Source: Rhodococcus sp. (in: high G+C Gram-positive bacteria) | Lineage (GTDB): Bacteria; Actinomycetota; Actinomycetes; Mycobacteriales; Mycobacteriaceae | Direction of reading: 5' to 3' | Length of the DNA stretch: 64,000 nucleotides | Assembly: GCF_023264675.1 (NCBI RefSeq) | Contig: NZ_JAHFVG010000018.1 | Location: forward strand, 41,254-105,253 | Part shown: piece by piece, positions 46,469 to 56,358 of the stretch | How the letters are laid out: each line of letters begins with the position of its first letter | How positions within the stretch are numbered: position 1 is the first letter of the stretch | Position numbers and translations under genes: made by a program | The notes under the pieces: generated by a model | Databases searched by the model: none | Told to the model about the DNA's origin: nothing | What the model saw: only the letters and a program-made list of their open reading frames with translations

Positions 46469-48730
46469 ATGACCGAACGGATTCGTGTTGGTGGTCTGCA
46501 GGTTGCCGAGGTTCTGTACGACTTTGTGCAGAACGAGGCCCTTCCAGGCACCGGGGTAGATACCGAGCAGTTCTGGACCGGCGCCGAAGCCGTCATCACC
46601 GACCTCGGCCCCACGAACAAAGACCTCCTCGCCATCCGCGACGAGTTGCAGAGCGCCATCGATTCGTGGCATCGCGACCATGCGGTCAAGCGGGAGCACC
46701 CCAACTTCGGGGCGTTCCTTCACGAGATCGGATTGCCGCGAAGCCCACGTCGTGACGACGAGCCCGGTGAAATCGACCGCGCCGCGTACAAGGCGTTCCT
46801 GAAAGAAATCGGCTACCTCCGCGACGAGCCCGCCGATTTCCACATCACCACCTCCGGAGTCGACACCGAGATCACCTCCACCGCCGGACCTCAGTTGGTG
46901 GTCCCGGTCCTCAACGCGCGCTTTGCCATCAACGCCTCCAACGCCCGCTGGGGATCGCTCTACGACGCCCTCTACGGCACCGACGCGATCCCCGAGACCG
47001 ACGGCGCCGAGAAGGGCAGCAGCTACAACAAGGTCCGCGGCGACAAGGTCATCGCCTTCGCCCGCGACTTCCTCGACGAAGCAGCACCCTTGTCGTCCGG
47101 ATCACACGTCGGGTCCATGAAATATGTTGTCGACGTCGCTTCTTTGACGGTGACTCTCGCCGACGGATCGACCGTCGGACTGAAAACCCCCGCCCAGCTA
47201 CTCGGTTACCAGGGCACCGCGGATGCACCGACAGCGATCCTGTTCGTGCACAACGGATTGCACTTCGAAATCCAGATCGACCCCGAATCCCCGATCGGGG
47301 CCACCGACGCCGCCGGCGTCAAAGACGTGCTGCTCGAATCCGCGATCACGACCATCATGGACTTCGAGGACTCCGTCGCCGCCGTCGACGCCGACGACAA
47401 AGTCCTCGGCTACCGCAACTGGCTCGGCCTGCTCAAAGGCGACCTCACCGAAGAGGTCTCCAAAGGCGGCAAAACCTCCACCCGCGCGCTGAACAAGGAC
47501 CGCACCTACACCGCCGTCGACGGCAGCGAACTCTCACTGCACGGACGATCACTGCTGTTCGTGCGCAACGTCGGACACCTGATGACCTCCGATGCAGTGC
47601 TCGATGCCGACGGTAACGAGGTCGGCGAAGGCATCCTCGATGCCCTCTTCACCTCGCTCACCGGGATGCACTCGCTCACCGAGGACAATGTCCTGAAGAA
47701 CTCACGCACCGGGTCGCTGTACATCGTCAAACCCAAGATGCACGGCCCCGACGAGGTCGCGTTCACCGCGGAGCTGTTCGGCCGCGTCGAGAAGGTCCTG
47801 GGGTTGCCGGTCAACACCCTCAAGGTCGGCATCATGGACGAAGAGCGCCGCACCACCGTCAACCTCAAGGGCGCGATCGACGCAGCGAAGGAACGGGTGG
47901 TGTTCATCAACACCGGCTTCCTCGACCGCACCGGTGACGAAATCCACACCTCCATGGAAGCCGGACCTGTCGTGCCCAAGGGCGAGATGAAGGCCCAGAA
48001 GTGGATCTCCGCGTACGAGGACTTCAACGTCGACACCGGCCTCGCTGCAGGCCTCGAAGGCAAAGCACAGATCGGTAAGGGCATGTGGGCCATGCCCGAT
48101 CTGATGCACGACATGCTCGAGCAGAAGATCGCTCACCCGAACGCCGGGGCGAACACCGCGTGGGTTCCCTCCCCGACCGCGGCCACCTTGCATGCCCTGC
48201 ACTATCACAAGGTCGATGTGTTCGCCCGCCAGGAAGAAATCGCGAAAGCCAGGCGCGCCACCGTCGACGAGATCCTCGAAATCCCGCTCGCACCGTCGAC
48301 CGATTTCTCCGACGAGCAGAAGCAGAAGGAACTCGACAACAACAGTCAATCCATCCTCGGTTACGTCGTGCGGTGGATCGATCACGGCGTCGGTTGCTCG
48401 AAGGTGCCCGACATCAACGACATCGCATTGATGGAAGACCGGGCAACACTGCGCATTTCGTCTCAGTTCCTCGCCAACTGGCTACGTCACGGCATCGTCA
48501 CCGAAGAGCAGGTGCGTGAAGCACTGAAGCGGATGGCACCGGTCGTCGACCGCCAGAACGCCGCCGACCCGACCTACAACAACCTCGCGCCGGACTTCGA
48601 TTCGAACATCGCCTTCCAAGCAGCCAGTGACCTGATCTTCCAAGGCACCAGCCAGCCCAACGGCTACACCGAACCGATCCTGCACCGCCGACGCCGCGAA
48701 TACAAAGCCGCAATTGCTGCTGGACAGTAA
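46469..48730 (+). CDS. glcB: Malate synthase G
   Basis: 753 residues from ATG. Condenses glyoxylate and acetyl-CoA to malate. Family blocks are [70 protein letters not shown] and [14 protein letters not shown]. Residues about 72-98 form an extra stretch (from AVKREHPNF to DDEPGEI), absent from the usual form, in which WHR is followed within a few residues by the AAYKAFL helix. The gene follows the thiolase by 62 bp and would consume the acetyl-CoA made upstream. Confidence 0.95.
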   Translation: MTERIRVGGLQVAEVLYDFVQNEALPGTGVDTEQFWTGAEAVITDLGPTNKDLLAIRDELQSAIDSWHRDHAVKREHPNFGAFLHEIGLPRSPRRDDEPGEIDRAAYKAFLKEIGYLRDEPADFHITTSGVDTEITSTAGPQLVVPVLNARFAINASNARWGSLYDALYGTDAIPETDGAEKGSSYNKVRGDKVIAFARDFLDEAAPLSSGSHVGSMKYVVDVASLTVTLADGSTVGLKTPAQLLGYQGTADAPTAILFVHNGLHFEIQIDPESPIGATDAAGVKDVLLESAITTIMDFEDSVAAVDADDKVLGYRNWLGLLKGDLTEEVSKGGKTSTRALNKDRTYTAVDGSELSLHGRSLLFVRNVGHLMTSDAVLDADGNEVGEGILDALFTSLTGMHSLTEDNVLKNSRTGSLYIVKPKMHGPDEVAFTAELFGRVEKVLGLPVNTLKVGIMDEERRTTVNLKGAIDAAKERVVFINTGFLDRTGDEIHTSMEAGPVVPKGEMKAQKWISAYEDFNVDTGLAAGLEGKAQIGKGMWAMPDLMHDMLEQKIAHPNAGANTAWVPSPTAATLHALHYHKVDVFARQEEIAKARRATVDEILEIPLAPSTDFSDEQKQKELDNNSQSILGYVVRWIDHGVGCSKVPDINDIALMEDRATLRISSQFLANWLRHGIVTEEQVREALKRMAPVVDRQNAADPTYNNLAPDFDSNIAFQAASDLIFQGTSQPNGYTEPILHRRRREYKAAIAAGQ

Positions 48731-48828
48731 GTTTCGCCGATCAGCCAGTCCCCACAGGTACCGCAAGTCCATCGTATTCAGGATCGCGTGTACGAAGCCT
48801 GAGCGACAGAACTAGTTACGGAGTAGCA

Positions 48829-49677
48829 ATGCAGAAAATCGGTGTTGTCGGCGGCGGCACGATGGGTGCCGGAATCGCTGAGGTGTGCGCGCTTGCAGGT
48901 AGCGATGTCACAATTCTCGAAACAAGCGATTCGTTCGCCGAGGCCGCAGTCACTCGGATTCAGCACTCGGTTGCACGGGGTGTGAGCAAGGGGAAGATCA
49001 CCCAGTCCGATGCCGATTCGGCTGTCGCAAAGCTGAGGACCACGACCGAGGTCGCCGATCTGGCTGACTGTGACCTCGTTATCGAGGCTGCGCCCGAGAA
49101 CGAAGACATCAAGCGATCGGTATTCGAGAAGCTCGATGCGGTGGTGAAGCCGTCCGCTGTACTCGCGACAAATACTTCCTCGATACCGATTATCAAGGTG
49201 GCCAACTACACGGGACGCCCGGATCGCGTTATCGGGGTTCACTTCTTCAACCCTGTCCCCGTCATGGGCCTCGTCGAGATCATTTCCACCCTGAGCACGT
49301 CGAGCGAAGTGACCACCGCTGTCACGAACTACGTGACCGACACGTTGAAGAAAACGGCCGTGCATGCGGGCGATCGTTCCGGCTTCATCGTCAACGCGCT
49401 ACTTGTCCCTTACCTGTGTCAGGCCGTTCGTATGCTCGAATCCGGTTACGCAACGGCTGTCGACATCGATGCCGCCATGATCAAGGGATGCGGCCACCCG
49501 ATGGGTCCGCTCAAACTGCTCGACACGATCGGGCTCGATACGTCCCTCGCTATCGCCGAGTCGCTCTATGCCGAGTTCGCGGAACCTCACTATGCACCTC
49601 CTGTACTGCTACGTCGGATGGTCGACAGTGGGCGCCTGGGTAAGAAAACTGGTCGTGGCTTCTTCGAGTACTCCTGA
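48829..49677 (+). CDS. 3-hydroxybutyryl-CoA dehydrogenase
   Basis: 282 residues, the size of single-function enzymes. The NAD motif is GGGTMGAG (8-15). Catalytic residues Ser117, His138 (GVHFFNPVPVMGLVE) and Glu150 are in place. It oxidises 3-hydroxybutyryl-CoA to acetoacetyl-CoA, the step before the thiolase at 45208. No crotonase is encoded nearby, so the hydration step must be supplied elsewhere. Confidence 0.92.
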   Translation: MQKIGVVGGGTMGAGIAEVCALAGSDVTILETSDSFAEAAVTRIQHSVARGVSKGKITQSDADSAVAKLRTTTEVADLADCDLVIEAAPENEDIKRSVFEKLDAVVKPSAVLATNTSSIPIIKVANYTGRPDRVIGVHFFNPVPVMGLVEIISTLSTSSEVTTAVTNYVTDTLKKTAVHAGDRSGFIVNALLVPYLCQAVRMLESGYATAVDIDAAMIKGCGHPMGPLKLLDTIGLDTSLAIAESLYAEFAEPHYAPPVLLRRMVDSGRLGKKTGRGFFEYS

Positions 49678-49791
49678 CCCGGCTCAACCGAGGACGAGAC
49701 ACTTTCCAACAGTGCTGCGGCACAGATGATCTGCGCCGCAGCATCCCGGTACCGACCGGCTCCCAGTCACCGACGAACCTGAAACTGATTC

Positions 49792-50064
49792 ATGACGATG
49801 TCATCCGTGCCGCAAGAGCACCCAGATTGGCGGGTACTCGCCAACTGCCGCGATAGCGAACCGGCTATCTTCTTCGAGTCGGCCGACGAGGACTCGGTCG
49901 GCGTCGACACAGCCAAGGGCGTGTGCGAGCTGTGCACGGTTCGCAACCAATGTCGCGACTACGCATTGGCTACCGAAGAAGCATATGGAATCTGGGGCGG
50001 TTTGACTCCCAGAGAACGCCGGCAGTACAAGTGGTTTCATTTCGCACGCCCCGCCGAAACCTAA
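49792..50064 (+). CDS. WhiB-family [4Fe-4S] transcription factor
   Basis: 90 residues. The four cluster cysteines are Cys19, Cys45, Cys48 and Cys54 (C-x25-CxxCx5C), followed by the GIWGGLTPRERR turn and a basic C-terminal end. WhiB-like proteins bind sigma factors and respond to redox signals or nitric oxide. Which WhiB subclass this belongs to cannot be settled by eye. It lies between the glutarate operon and small unknown genes. Confidence 0.92.
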   Translation: MTMSSVPQEHPDWRVLANCRDSEPAIFFESADEDSVGVDTAKGVCELCTVRNQCRDYALATEEAYGIWGGLTPRERRQYKWFHFARPAET

Positions 50065-50457
50065 CACACATTCCGTCGAGCAAAGCGATGCCGTGCAGCA
50101 CATCTATTTCCTGACTACTGAAGGCATAAATCGCGCTGCAGACTCTTCCGGGGGCACCACGACTCCGGCGTTATGATTCCGCGAATCTCGATGGACAGTG
50201 CGCCGAGACTTCAACTGCCGGATGATGTCCCGCCGCTGGGAGTCCGGCCAGCTTCCTGAAGCCCAGGACTATGCGGCACCAGAAACTGATCGGCTCCCAA
50301 AGAACGCGGCGAGCAGTCCGCCCGTTCGAGTGCCCGTCGCATTGGAAGGTAGGATGGTTGAAGGGTCAAGCTCGCGACCGATTGCCCGTTGACAAGTAAC
50401 CACCCCTACCATAACGACCGCGGCGTCAGCCTCGACGAGACGACCGGAGACACCCCG
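50065..50457. other. Intergenic region, nothing recognised
   Basis: About 390 bp after the WhiB gene. A 64-codon plus-strand frame at 50198-50392 has low-complexity composition and no ribosome binding site. No repeat or hairpin stands out. Confidence 0.4.
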
Positions 50458-50718
50458 ATGCGCGAAAATTCAGACGTGGCACAGGCACGAGTATTTGCAG
50501 CTTTGCTCACCGCCGAGATCGATTCGACAACCAAGCGCGTTCAGGACGCGGAACGCTTCGTCGGCACCGCATACCGTGTGGGCGACACTCGCTCGCGAGT
50601 CTGGCACGGCGAGCAGGCTCAATCCGAAAAGCAGGTGCTCTACGAACTGCACCGTCAGCGGGACGCACTTCGGAACCGCTTCCCCGCGATTCTCGACGGC
50701 GCCACGACGAATCTGTGA
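50458..50718 (+). CDS. Small helical protein of unknown function
   Basis: 86 residues from the ATG at 50458 with GGAG 8 bases upstream; an upstream ATG at 50389 would add 23 residues. It is mostly helical and highly charged (AEIDSTTKRVQDAERFVGTAYRVGD, QAQSEKQVLYELHRQRDALRNRF), with no cysteine or membrane segment. No family recognised. Confidence 0.5.
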   Translation: MRENSDVAQARVFAALLTAEIDSTTKRVQDAERFVGTAYRVGDTRSRVWHGEQAQSEKQVLYELHRQRDALRNRFPAILDGATTNL

Positions 50719-50802
50719 TCCGGTGCTCGACATGTCGTGATCGCGGACAGCAACTGGAGCGCCATCGACCTGACGCCCGAGCAACACCGACCCATTGGAG
50801 TC

Positions 50803-51267
50803 ATGTCAAGCAAGTGGTTGTTGATTGAAACATTCAGCGGTGAAGAACCATCCGTGATCGGACTCGGATCCTCGCCCAAAAAAATCAGTGCCCTTACAGA
50901 AGATTTTCGCGGCACCGCCACGCGCTCCGAGGCTTTGGACGCTGCCGCGGAGGCGGTAAGCACGAAGACGAGAGTTGATCGTCGGAACAAGGACGGCCAA
51001 CTGCGCGTCGTTGCCGACCCGCTGTGTACATATTCAGGTCGGGTTCACGGGACATGGCTGTGGATCGGGTCAAAGGACGAGGTCGAATCTTCGCGAGACG
51101 CTGCGGGCGCTTGGTTGTTCAATCTGACATTGAGCACCGCGAGTGGGAGCGACGATCTGCTCGATCTGTACACCGTCCCGCCGGACGAGCGGCACACCGA
51201 AAAAGCGCTGGCTGGAGCATTCACTCTCCTCGTGACCAACCACAACGAAAGCCAAGCGATGGCCTAA
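50803..51267 (+). CDS. Short GAF/DUF5593-like protein
   Basis: About 154 residues from the ATG at 50803; a GTG at 50737 is the alternative. The start SSKWLLIETFSGEEPSVIGLGSSPKK resembles the N-terminus of rhodococcal GAF-associated (DUF5593-type) proteins, which I recall as much longer. The second part (VHGTWLWIGSKDEV, GAWLFNLTL) is a beta-rich continuation. The remaining GAF region is absent, so it may be a shortened form. Moderate confidence in the gene, low in the family. Confidence 0.5.
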   Translation: MSSKWLLIETFSGEEPSVIGLGSSPKKISALTEDFRGTATRSEALDAAAEAVSTKTRVDRRNKDGQLRVVADPLCTYSGRVHGTWLWIGSKDEVESSRDAAGAWLFNLTLSTASGSDDLLDLYTVPPDERHTEKALAGAFTLLVTNHNESQAMA

Positions 51268-51361
51268 ATCGTGAACTCCCAACCTGGAGAGAGCCACCAA
51301 GCTGTGTGGACCGTCAGGCGCGACGACGACACGCTCCGAGCGGCAGAAGGCCGACCTCCGG

Positions 51362-51583
51362 ATGATTCGAATGCACGATGCTCGCCATACGGCAGGGACA
51401 CCTCTCCACTTGCAGGGAGTGCCGATCGCAGTGATCTCTGCCTGGCTCGGTCATTCCTCGCCCTCGTTCACAATGGCGACTTACCTTCGCAGCCCGGACG
51501 GTTCACTGAGTGCCGCGAACCAGAGCCTTGGATCACTTGTCTCGTTCAACGACCCACGGGTGGACGTCACCGACTCCGATTAG
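51362..51583 (+). pseudogene. C-terminal fragment of a tyrosine recombinase (integrase)
   Basis: 73 codons. The segment MHDARHTAGTPLHLQGVPIAVISAWLGHSSPSFTMATY matches the end of phage-type integrases: HxxR box (His and Arg of HDARH), the LGH motif, and the tyrosine nucleophile in FTMATY. The catalytic core upstream, including the first arginine, is not present. It is therefore an inactive remnant, 150 bp from a partial tRNA gene. Confidence 0.75.
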
Positions 51584-51682
51584 AGCCCCGGACTTCGGCA
51601 GTTCCAAGTGGCTCTGCGGGAGTGATTCAGAGGCAGTTAGCAATGAGTTGTGATAGCCGTGACAAGATTGCACTCGCGACAC

Positions 51683-51733
51683 AGAAAGACCCTCCGGCCT
51701 TTGGCTGTGAAGCGCAGGTCAGAGGGTCTTTCT
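51683..51733 (-). terminator. Inverted repeat downstream of the tRNA fragment
   Basis: AGAAAGACCCTC (51683-51694) pairs perfectly with GAGGGTCTTTCT (51722-51733), with a 27-base loop. It lies directly past the 3' end of the partial tRNA on the minus strand, where a tRNA terminator is expected. Confidence 0.55.
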
Positions 51734-51735
51734 TT

Positions 51736-51780
51736 GCTCCCCCGGCTGGACTCGAACCAGCAACCGTCCGATTAACAGCC
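51736..51780 (-). tRNA. 3' half of a tRNA-Asn gene (attachment-site-like remnant)
   Basis: On the minus strand the segment carries an Asn anticodon loop (CTGTTAA, anticodon GTT), variable loop, a perfect T-arm (GCTGG-TTCGAGT-CCAGC), and the acceptor 3' strand CGGGGGA plus discriminator G. The 5' half is missing: no acceptor 5' strand (TCCCCCG) or D-arm lies upstream. Integrative elements using tRNA genes leave exactly such a 3' fragment. No full tRNA-Asn is in the window. Confidence 0.7.
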
Positions 51781-52019
51781 ACATGAGAGCTATTCCGGTA
51801 TGTCCGCATGGATCCACCACAGAGCCCCTGACCTGCACTGATCGTTCGAGACGTACCATCCCAATCCACTCCCGTCCGCACCCACTTGTGACAACTGTGT
51901 GACAACCGTTCGGGGTCATCAGTCGGCGCTCGAGCCGTTAAACGGCAGTCACCGTCGAGGAGATCCGGCCACTGCTGCGACAACTTGCTGTACGGCTGCG
52001 GACACTGGACATCACACCG

Positions 52020-53031
52020 ATGACCAACGCCAAGACCGGCTGCATCACCGTTCCCGGCTCGCTCTGCAGAGAAGGCTGCCATCGCGAGCTCGTCGACCTT
52101 GATCCCGCGGACGCGCTCGACATCTTGACGGTCGGTTCCGACGCCGGAACGTTGACGGGGCTCGAAGCCCTCCTCGGTGGAACCGACCGCGCATCCAAAA
52201 GCCAAGTCGACACACACATCCGCACTCAGTCCGCGGCGGAACGAATCCTCGCAGACGGTGACAACGCACGACTACACCCACGATTCTGCCGCTCCACACC
52301 CCCGCCACGCACAGTCGTCGACTTCGCCGCCACCGGCCGCCTCGACACCACCCGCTGGCCGTCGCGATCGGAAGCCCGGCAGTCCGTCCTCACCCACACT
52401 GTCCTCGCCGGCGACAGCGCCCCCGATATTCTTGCCCGCGCCGCAGCAACTCAGTGGGCCGGCCTCCGCGCCGCCTACGCCTACTACGCCGAGCCGGCGC
52501 GCGCCATCCGCCGCGACGTCGCCCGCGCCATCGACTGGGCCGCATCGACCATCCCTGACTCAGTTCGGGATACCGGGCACAAGCAAATGCACACAGGGGG
52601 ACCTACCATTCAGTTTTTCGTTTATGGCTTACCCCCGCGCAACCTGGGTCGCTTCAGAGTTCCCCCATAGGCGCGATCGCTGGACTACCCACGCAGTCAT
52701 CCAGGCACTGGCGTGGGCAGCTGCAGTGTCGGGTCAGATCGTGGAGGGTGTCCCGACGGTGGGCGTGGGTGGACGATCTCTGTCGATCGCAGGAGGGATG
52801 CTCCCGGAATCGACAGTGTGGTCGTCACTGGAGCGACTTCGCGAAAGGGAAGGGTCTCCGCTGCTTTTGATCGAGCGTGGTGTTGATCAGAACCCCGACC
52901 GGTACGCCCTTGTTCCCGCCCCAGAAGCACAGACGGCGGCAACGGCACCGGACCCGGGGTCTGAGGTGATGGAGGTCGAGTCGGTGCAACCGGCGTGGAG
53001 CATCATCGGATGGCGTCACCGCATCCTCTAG
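52020..53031 (+). pseudogene. Frameshifted mobile-element protein
   Basis: The first reading frame (52020 to about 52610) contains RTVVDFAATGRLDTTRWPSRSEARQSVL and AATQWAGLRAAYAYYAEPARAIRRDVARAIDWA, ending near HTGGPTIQFFV. The continuation is in another frame up to the stop at 53031: RDRWTTHAVIQALAWAAAVSG, RSLSIAGGMLPESTVWSSLERLREREG, which looks like a winged helix. Together these resemble a single DNA-binding protein found on actinobacterial integrative elements, split by a frameshift near 52.61-52.62 kb. The family recall is from memory. It lies directly beyond the tRNA-Asn fragment. Confidence 0.55.
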
Positions 53032-53091
53032 GACACCATCGATGCAGCCGTCGAACGCCGCGACGAGTTTGGAGATTAATTGGATCAGTGA

Positions 53092-54069
53092 CTACTCGAC
53101 CGGTCGCGGCCGAAGCCAAACCACCCGACCACCGATCATCCATTCGGTGACATAGACCGAGCCGTCGTGAACTGCGATTCCGTGCGGGCTGTTGAACTTG
53201 CCTTGATCCACTGCCGGCGCCATCGTTGTACCGTCGACGACTCGGTTCGGCCATCCGGGTTCCAGGTGGCTCCGCGGTGACACACCGAGGTGCCCGGCGT
53301 ACACGTCGTGTTCGAAGAGCGCCAGGGACCCGAACAACTCGGTCACCAATAGAGTTCCGCCCAGATCGGCAAGGCTCGATGGACTGTGAACAACGCCTTC
53401 GCCCACCGTTCTTCTGAACACACCGGATTCTGCGAACACCACGATTCGGCGGTTCTCACGATCAGCAACGTAGAGCTCACCGCCACGCACCAGAATTCCA
53501 TGCGGGCAAGCAAAGCGCAGACCCGATTCACCACCGTCGATCGTGTCTCGCAACGAGCCGTCCGAATCGAATCGATGAATGAGGCTGGAGCCGTATCCAT
53601 CGGCAACCCAGACCGATCCCTCGGTTACTGAAACCGAAGTCGGGCTCCACGGACCTCCGATTCCCGGGTCCGCCAATTCCTGAACCACCACACCATCCAG
53701 CCCAACGCGAACAACCCTGCCCGGTCGGGTAACTTCACTGTAGTCAGGAGTCCCGTGCACGTAGCGATGACCGTTGTCGGCGATCCACAGAGTCTCATCG
53801 GGTGCCGCTGTAATGCAGTGCATCTCCGTCAGATCGGTAGTAACAGATCGGGCTTGAACTCCCGGACCCGCCAACACGAGGGCACCGCCTTCCTGGTGCG
53901 CAACGACCAGCGTCCCGTCGCCGAGCACGGCGATGCCGGAGTGCATCCACCCGTCCTCGCCGTCGAGACTTGTGGGGATCGACTCGAAGTCGAACTCTCT
54001 GCCTGCGATTGCCAATTTATCGAGAACTCGGCGATCCGAGGGCGTGGACGTTCCGGATTCCAACGTCAC
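53092..54069 (-). CDS. NHL-repeat beta-propeller protein
   Basis: 325 residues from a GTG overlapping the TGA of the P450 fusion gene (GTGA). Repeated blades of the type HxITAAPDETLWIADNGHRYV, VSVTEGSVWVADGYGSSLIHRFDSDG, HGILVRGGELYVADRENRRIVVF and HGIAVHDGSVYVTEWMIGGRVV mark an NHL/SMP-30-type propeller. No signal peptide from this start. Members can be lactonases or binding scaffolds. Coupling to the P450 fusion suggests action on the P450 product, for example lactone opening; this is inference. Confidence 0.82.
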   Translation of the reverse strand: MTLESGTSTPSDRRVLDKLAIAGREFDFESIPTSLDGEDGWMHSGIAVLGDGTLVVAHQEGGALVLAGPGVQARSVTTDLTEMHCITAAPDETLWIADNGHRYVHGTPDYSEVTRPGRVVRVGLDGVVVQELADPGIGGPWSPTSVSVTEGSVWVADGYGSSLIHRFDSDGSLRDTIDGGESGLRFACPHGILVRGGELYVADRENRRIVVFAESGVFRRTVGEGVVHSPSSLADLGGTLLVTELFGSLALFEHDVYAGHLGVSPRSHLEPGWPNRVVDGTTMAPAVDQGKFNSPHGIAVHDGSVYVTEWMIGGRVVWLRPRPVE

Positions 54070-56264
54070 AGATCGAGCACCAACTTCGCTGAACGTGAAC
54101 GCGATACGCACACCATCATTCTGTCTCCGGCGTTCTGTTCTTCGGTACTGAGCAATGAATCACGATGGTCGGGGACGCCTTCCAGAACGTCGGTCTCACA
54201 AGTCCCGCATTTACCTTCGTTACACGATGTCAAGATGTTGATTCCAACGGTTTCGAGGACGTCGACGATCGATTTGTCGGTTGGAACGACCAGCGAACGA
54301 GACGACTTGGCGAGCTCGATCTCGAACGGCTCGTCCCGAATAGGCGCTGCAAGTGCTTTGGCAGCAAATCGTTCGAGGTGCAACGATCCGGAAGGCCAGT
54401 TCGCACAGCGTTGCTCGACGGCGTCCAGCAACGGCGCCGGACCGCAGACATACACCAGCGCGTTCTTCCTCGGATTGCCGAGCAGACTGTCGAGATCGAT
54501 AATCCCTCTCGTGTCCTGTGGCCACGTCGTCACCCGATCCCCGTGGTGAGCCAGCTCGTCGAGGTACCCCATCGACGACAGTGTTCGTCCTCCGTACGCC
54601 AACGTCCAGCGAGCGCCGGCACGATCTGCTTCGGCCACCATCGGCAAAATCGGAGTGATCCCGATCCCGCCCGCGACGAAGATGTACTCCTCCGAATTCT
54701 GGAGCCGAAAATGATTGCGAGGACCACGAATCGACACCGAAGAACCTACCGTAAGTTCGTCGTGAACGAATGCCGATCCTCCCCCTCCGGCCGCTTCGCG
54801 AAGCACGCCGATTCGGTACGAGGTGCGGTCGGACGGATCTCCGCACAGCGAATACTGCCGGGTCAGACCATTCGCAAGCACGAGGTCGATATGGGCGCCC
54901 GGTTCCCAGGCCGGAAGATCTCTGTCGTCGGCCGCGACCAACGTCAAGGACACGACTCCGTCAGCTGCTGTTGATCTGTTCGCGACGGCGACGGTACGAG
55001 TCTCTGTCGACACTTTCGCAACCGGCGCTGCCGCGGGCACAGAGCGCGTCGCGGGGAGGAACTCGACCGGAAGGTGATCGAGCACTGCCATGTTCGGCGT
55101 CGACGGGTATCGCACCGGAGTTCCAGCGAGACCGAACTGCCCCAGTCGTGGAAGCGCCACCTCCAGCGCAATCTTTGCTTCGAGTCGTGCCAGCGGATTG
55201 CCGAGACAGCCGTGCAGACCCTCACCGAAACCGAGGTGCCGCACCGCGGGACGGAGTGCGTTGTACTCGTGAGGATTCTCGAACTGGCGCTCGTCGTGAT
55301 TGGCCGCGCCGATCACCATCGCAACCCGACTGCCGGCGGGGATCGTGACCCCGTGCAGGGTCACATCTCGGGTAGCGGTACGCACCGTGAGCTGCAGTGG
55401 CGTGCGGTATCGCAGTCCTTCCTCGACGGCATTGGGGATCAGGGTCGGATCTTCGCGAAGCGCCTTTTGCTGATCCGGTCGCGTCGCAAGCTCGTGGAAC
55501 AGCGTCGAGAGCAGCCCTGCCGTCGTTTCGATGCCGGCAAGATAGAGACCGAACACGAGACCGACGATCTCGGACGCAGGCTCGATGTCGGTCTCGGCGA
55601 ACGGGACCCCGCCGATGTTCGATTGCACGATGTGGGTGAGTAGGTCCTCACGCGGCCGGACTCGGCGTTCGGCAAGCAATTCCGCGAGATATTTGCGTGA
55701 GTTCTCGGTGGAGGCGATCGCCTTGGGTGTCAGCTGATCGCTGTCTGGACGCCGATCCTTGAGTCCGTGCGACCACTCGATCAGCTGGCCGCGTTCGTCA
55801 CCGTCCGGCAGGCCCAGAAAATTGAAGAACACTTCGTACGGCAGCGGCCACGACAACTCCTGAGCGAGATCCGCAGTGCCACGGCGCGCGAACTTGTCGA
55901 CAAGATCGACGGTGATGTGTCGAATGTCGTCGGTCAGGACCGCGATGCTCCGCGGCATGAACAACCTCTGAACCACACCGCGTAGCTGATCGTGGCGTGG
56001 ATTGTCGATGTTGGGGAGGTTGCCTGCGCCGCCCTGACTGTTGGTGGCGTCCAGGTCGATTCCGGGATGGTTGATGAAGGTGTCGGAGTCGACGATCGCG
56101 GCGCGCACATCGTCGTACCGGGAGAGGGCCCAGAAGTTCCACTTCTCGTTGTAGTACACCGGCGCTTCGGAACGCAGACGGCGATAGACGGGAAATGGGT
56201 CATCCTGAAATGCAACAGAGAACGGGTCGTACACGACCGGTCGAACGTCGGGCTGGACGGACAT
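54066..56264 (-). CDS. Self-sufficient cytochrome P450-reductase fusion (CYP116B/P450RhF-like)
   Basis: 732 residues from ATG with AAAGGAAG upstream. P450 domain about 1-405: I-helix AGIETT (243-248), ExxR at 282-285, heme Cys353 in FGEGLHGC. A linker follows to about 425. The phthalate-dioxygenase-reductase-like part has an FMN site RQYSL (469-473), an NADH site GGIGITP (532-538) and a plant-type [2Fe-2S] site with Cys681, Cys686, Cys689 and Cys719. P450RhF relatives hydroxylate or O-dealkylate small molecules with NAD(P)H alone. Here it lies in a LacI-controlled sugar/polyol operon, unlike usual contexts. Confidence 0.94.
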   Translation of the reverse strand: MSVQPDVRPVVYDPFSVAFQDDPFPVYRRLRSEAPVYYNEKWNFWALSRYDDVRAAIVDSDTFINHPGIDLDATNSQGGAGNLPNIDNPRHDQLRGVVQRLFMPRSIAVLTDDIRHITVDLVDKFARRGTADLAQELSWPLPYEVFFNFLGLPDGDERGQLIEWSHGLKDRRPDSDQLTPKAIASTENSRKYLAELLAERRVRPREDLLTHIVQSNIGGVPFAETDIEPASEIVGLVFGLYLAGIETTAGLLSTLFHELATRPDQQKALREDPTLIPNAVEEGLRYRTPLQLTVRTATRDVTLHGVTIPAGSRVAMVIGAANHDERQFENPHEYNALRPAVRHLGFGEGLHGCLGNPLARLEAKIALEVALPRLGQFGLAGTPVRYPSTPNMAVLDHLPVEFLPATRSVPAAAPVAKVSTETRTVAVANRSTAADGVVSLTLVAADDRDLPAWEPGAHIDLVLANGLTRQYSLCGDPSDRTSYRIGVLREAAGGGGSAFVHDELTVGSSVSIRGPRNHFRLQNSEEYIFVAGGIGITPILPMVAEADRAGARWTLAYGGRTLSSMGYLDELAHHGDRVTTWPQDTRGIIDLDSLLGNPRKNALVYVCGPAPLLDAVEQRCANWPSGSLHLERFAAKALAAPIRDEPFEIELAKSSRSLVVPTDKSIVDVLETVGINILTSCNEGKCGTCETDVLEGVPDHRDSLLSTEEQNAGDRMMVCVSRSRSAKLVLDL

Positions 56265-56358
56265 TCCGGCTTCCTTTCGGCGCTGTTGATCGATGAAATC
56301 CTCCGGGCAAACGACGGTGTGTCGTGCTCGAGGAGGACTGCTTCTGCTGGTGTTCGAC

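Noticed and set aside
51736-51810. Complete tRNA-Asn gene
   Set aside because: The 3' half is perfect, but no 5' acceptor strand or D-arm can be paired within 75 bp, so only a partial gene is reported.
51627-52217. Minus-strand open frame of 196 codons across the tRNA fragment
   Set aside because: It runs through the tRNA fragment and antisense to the mobile-element remnant, and has no recognisable domain.
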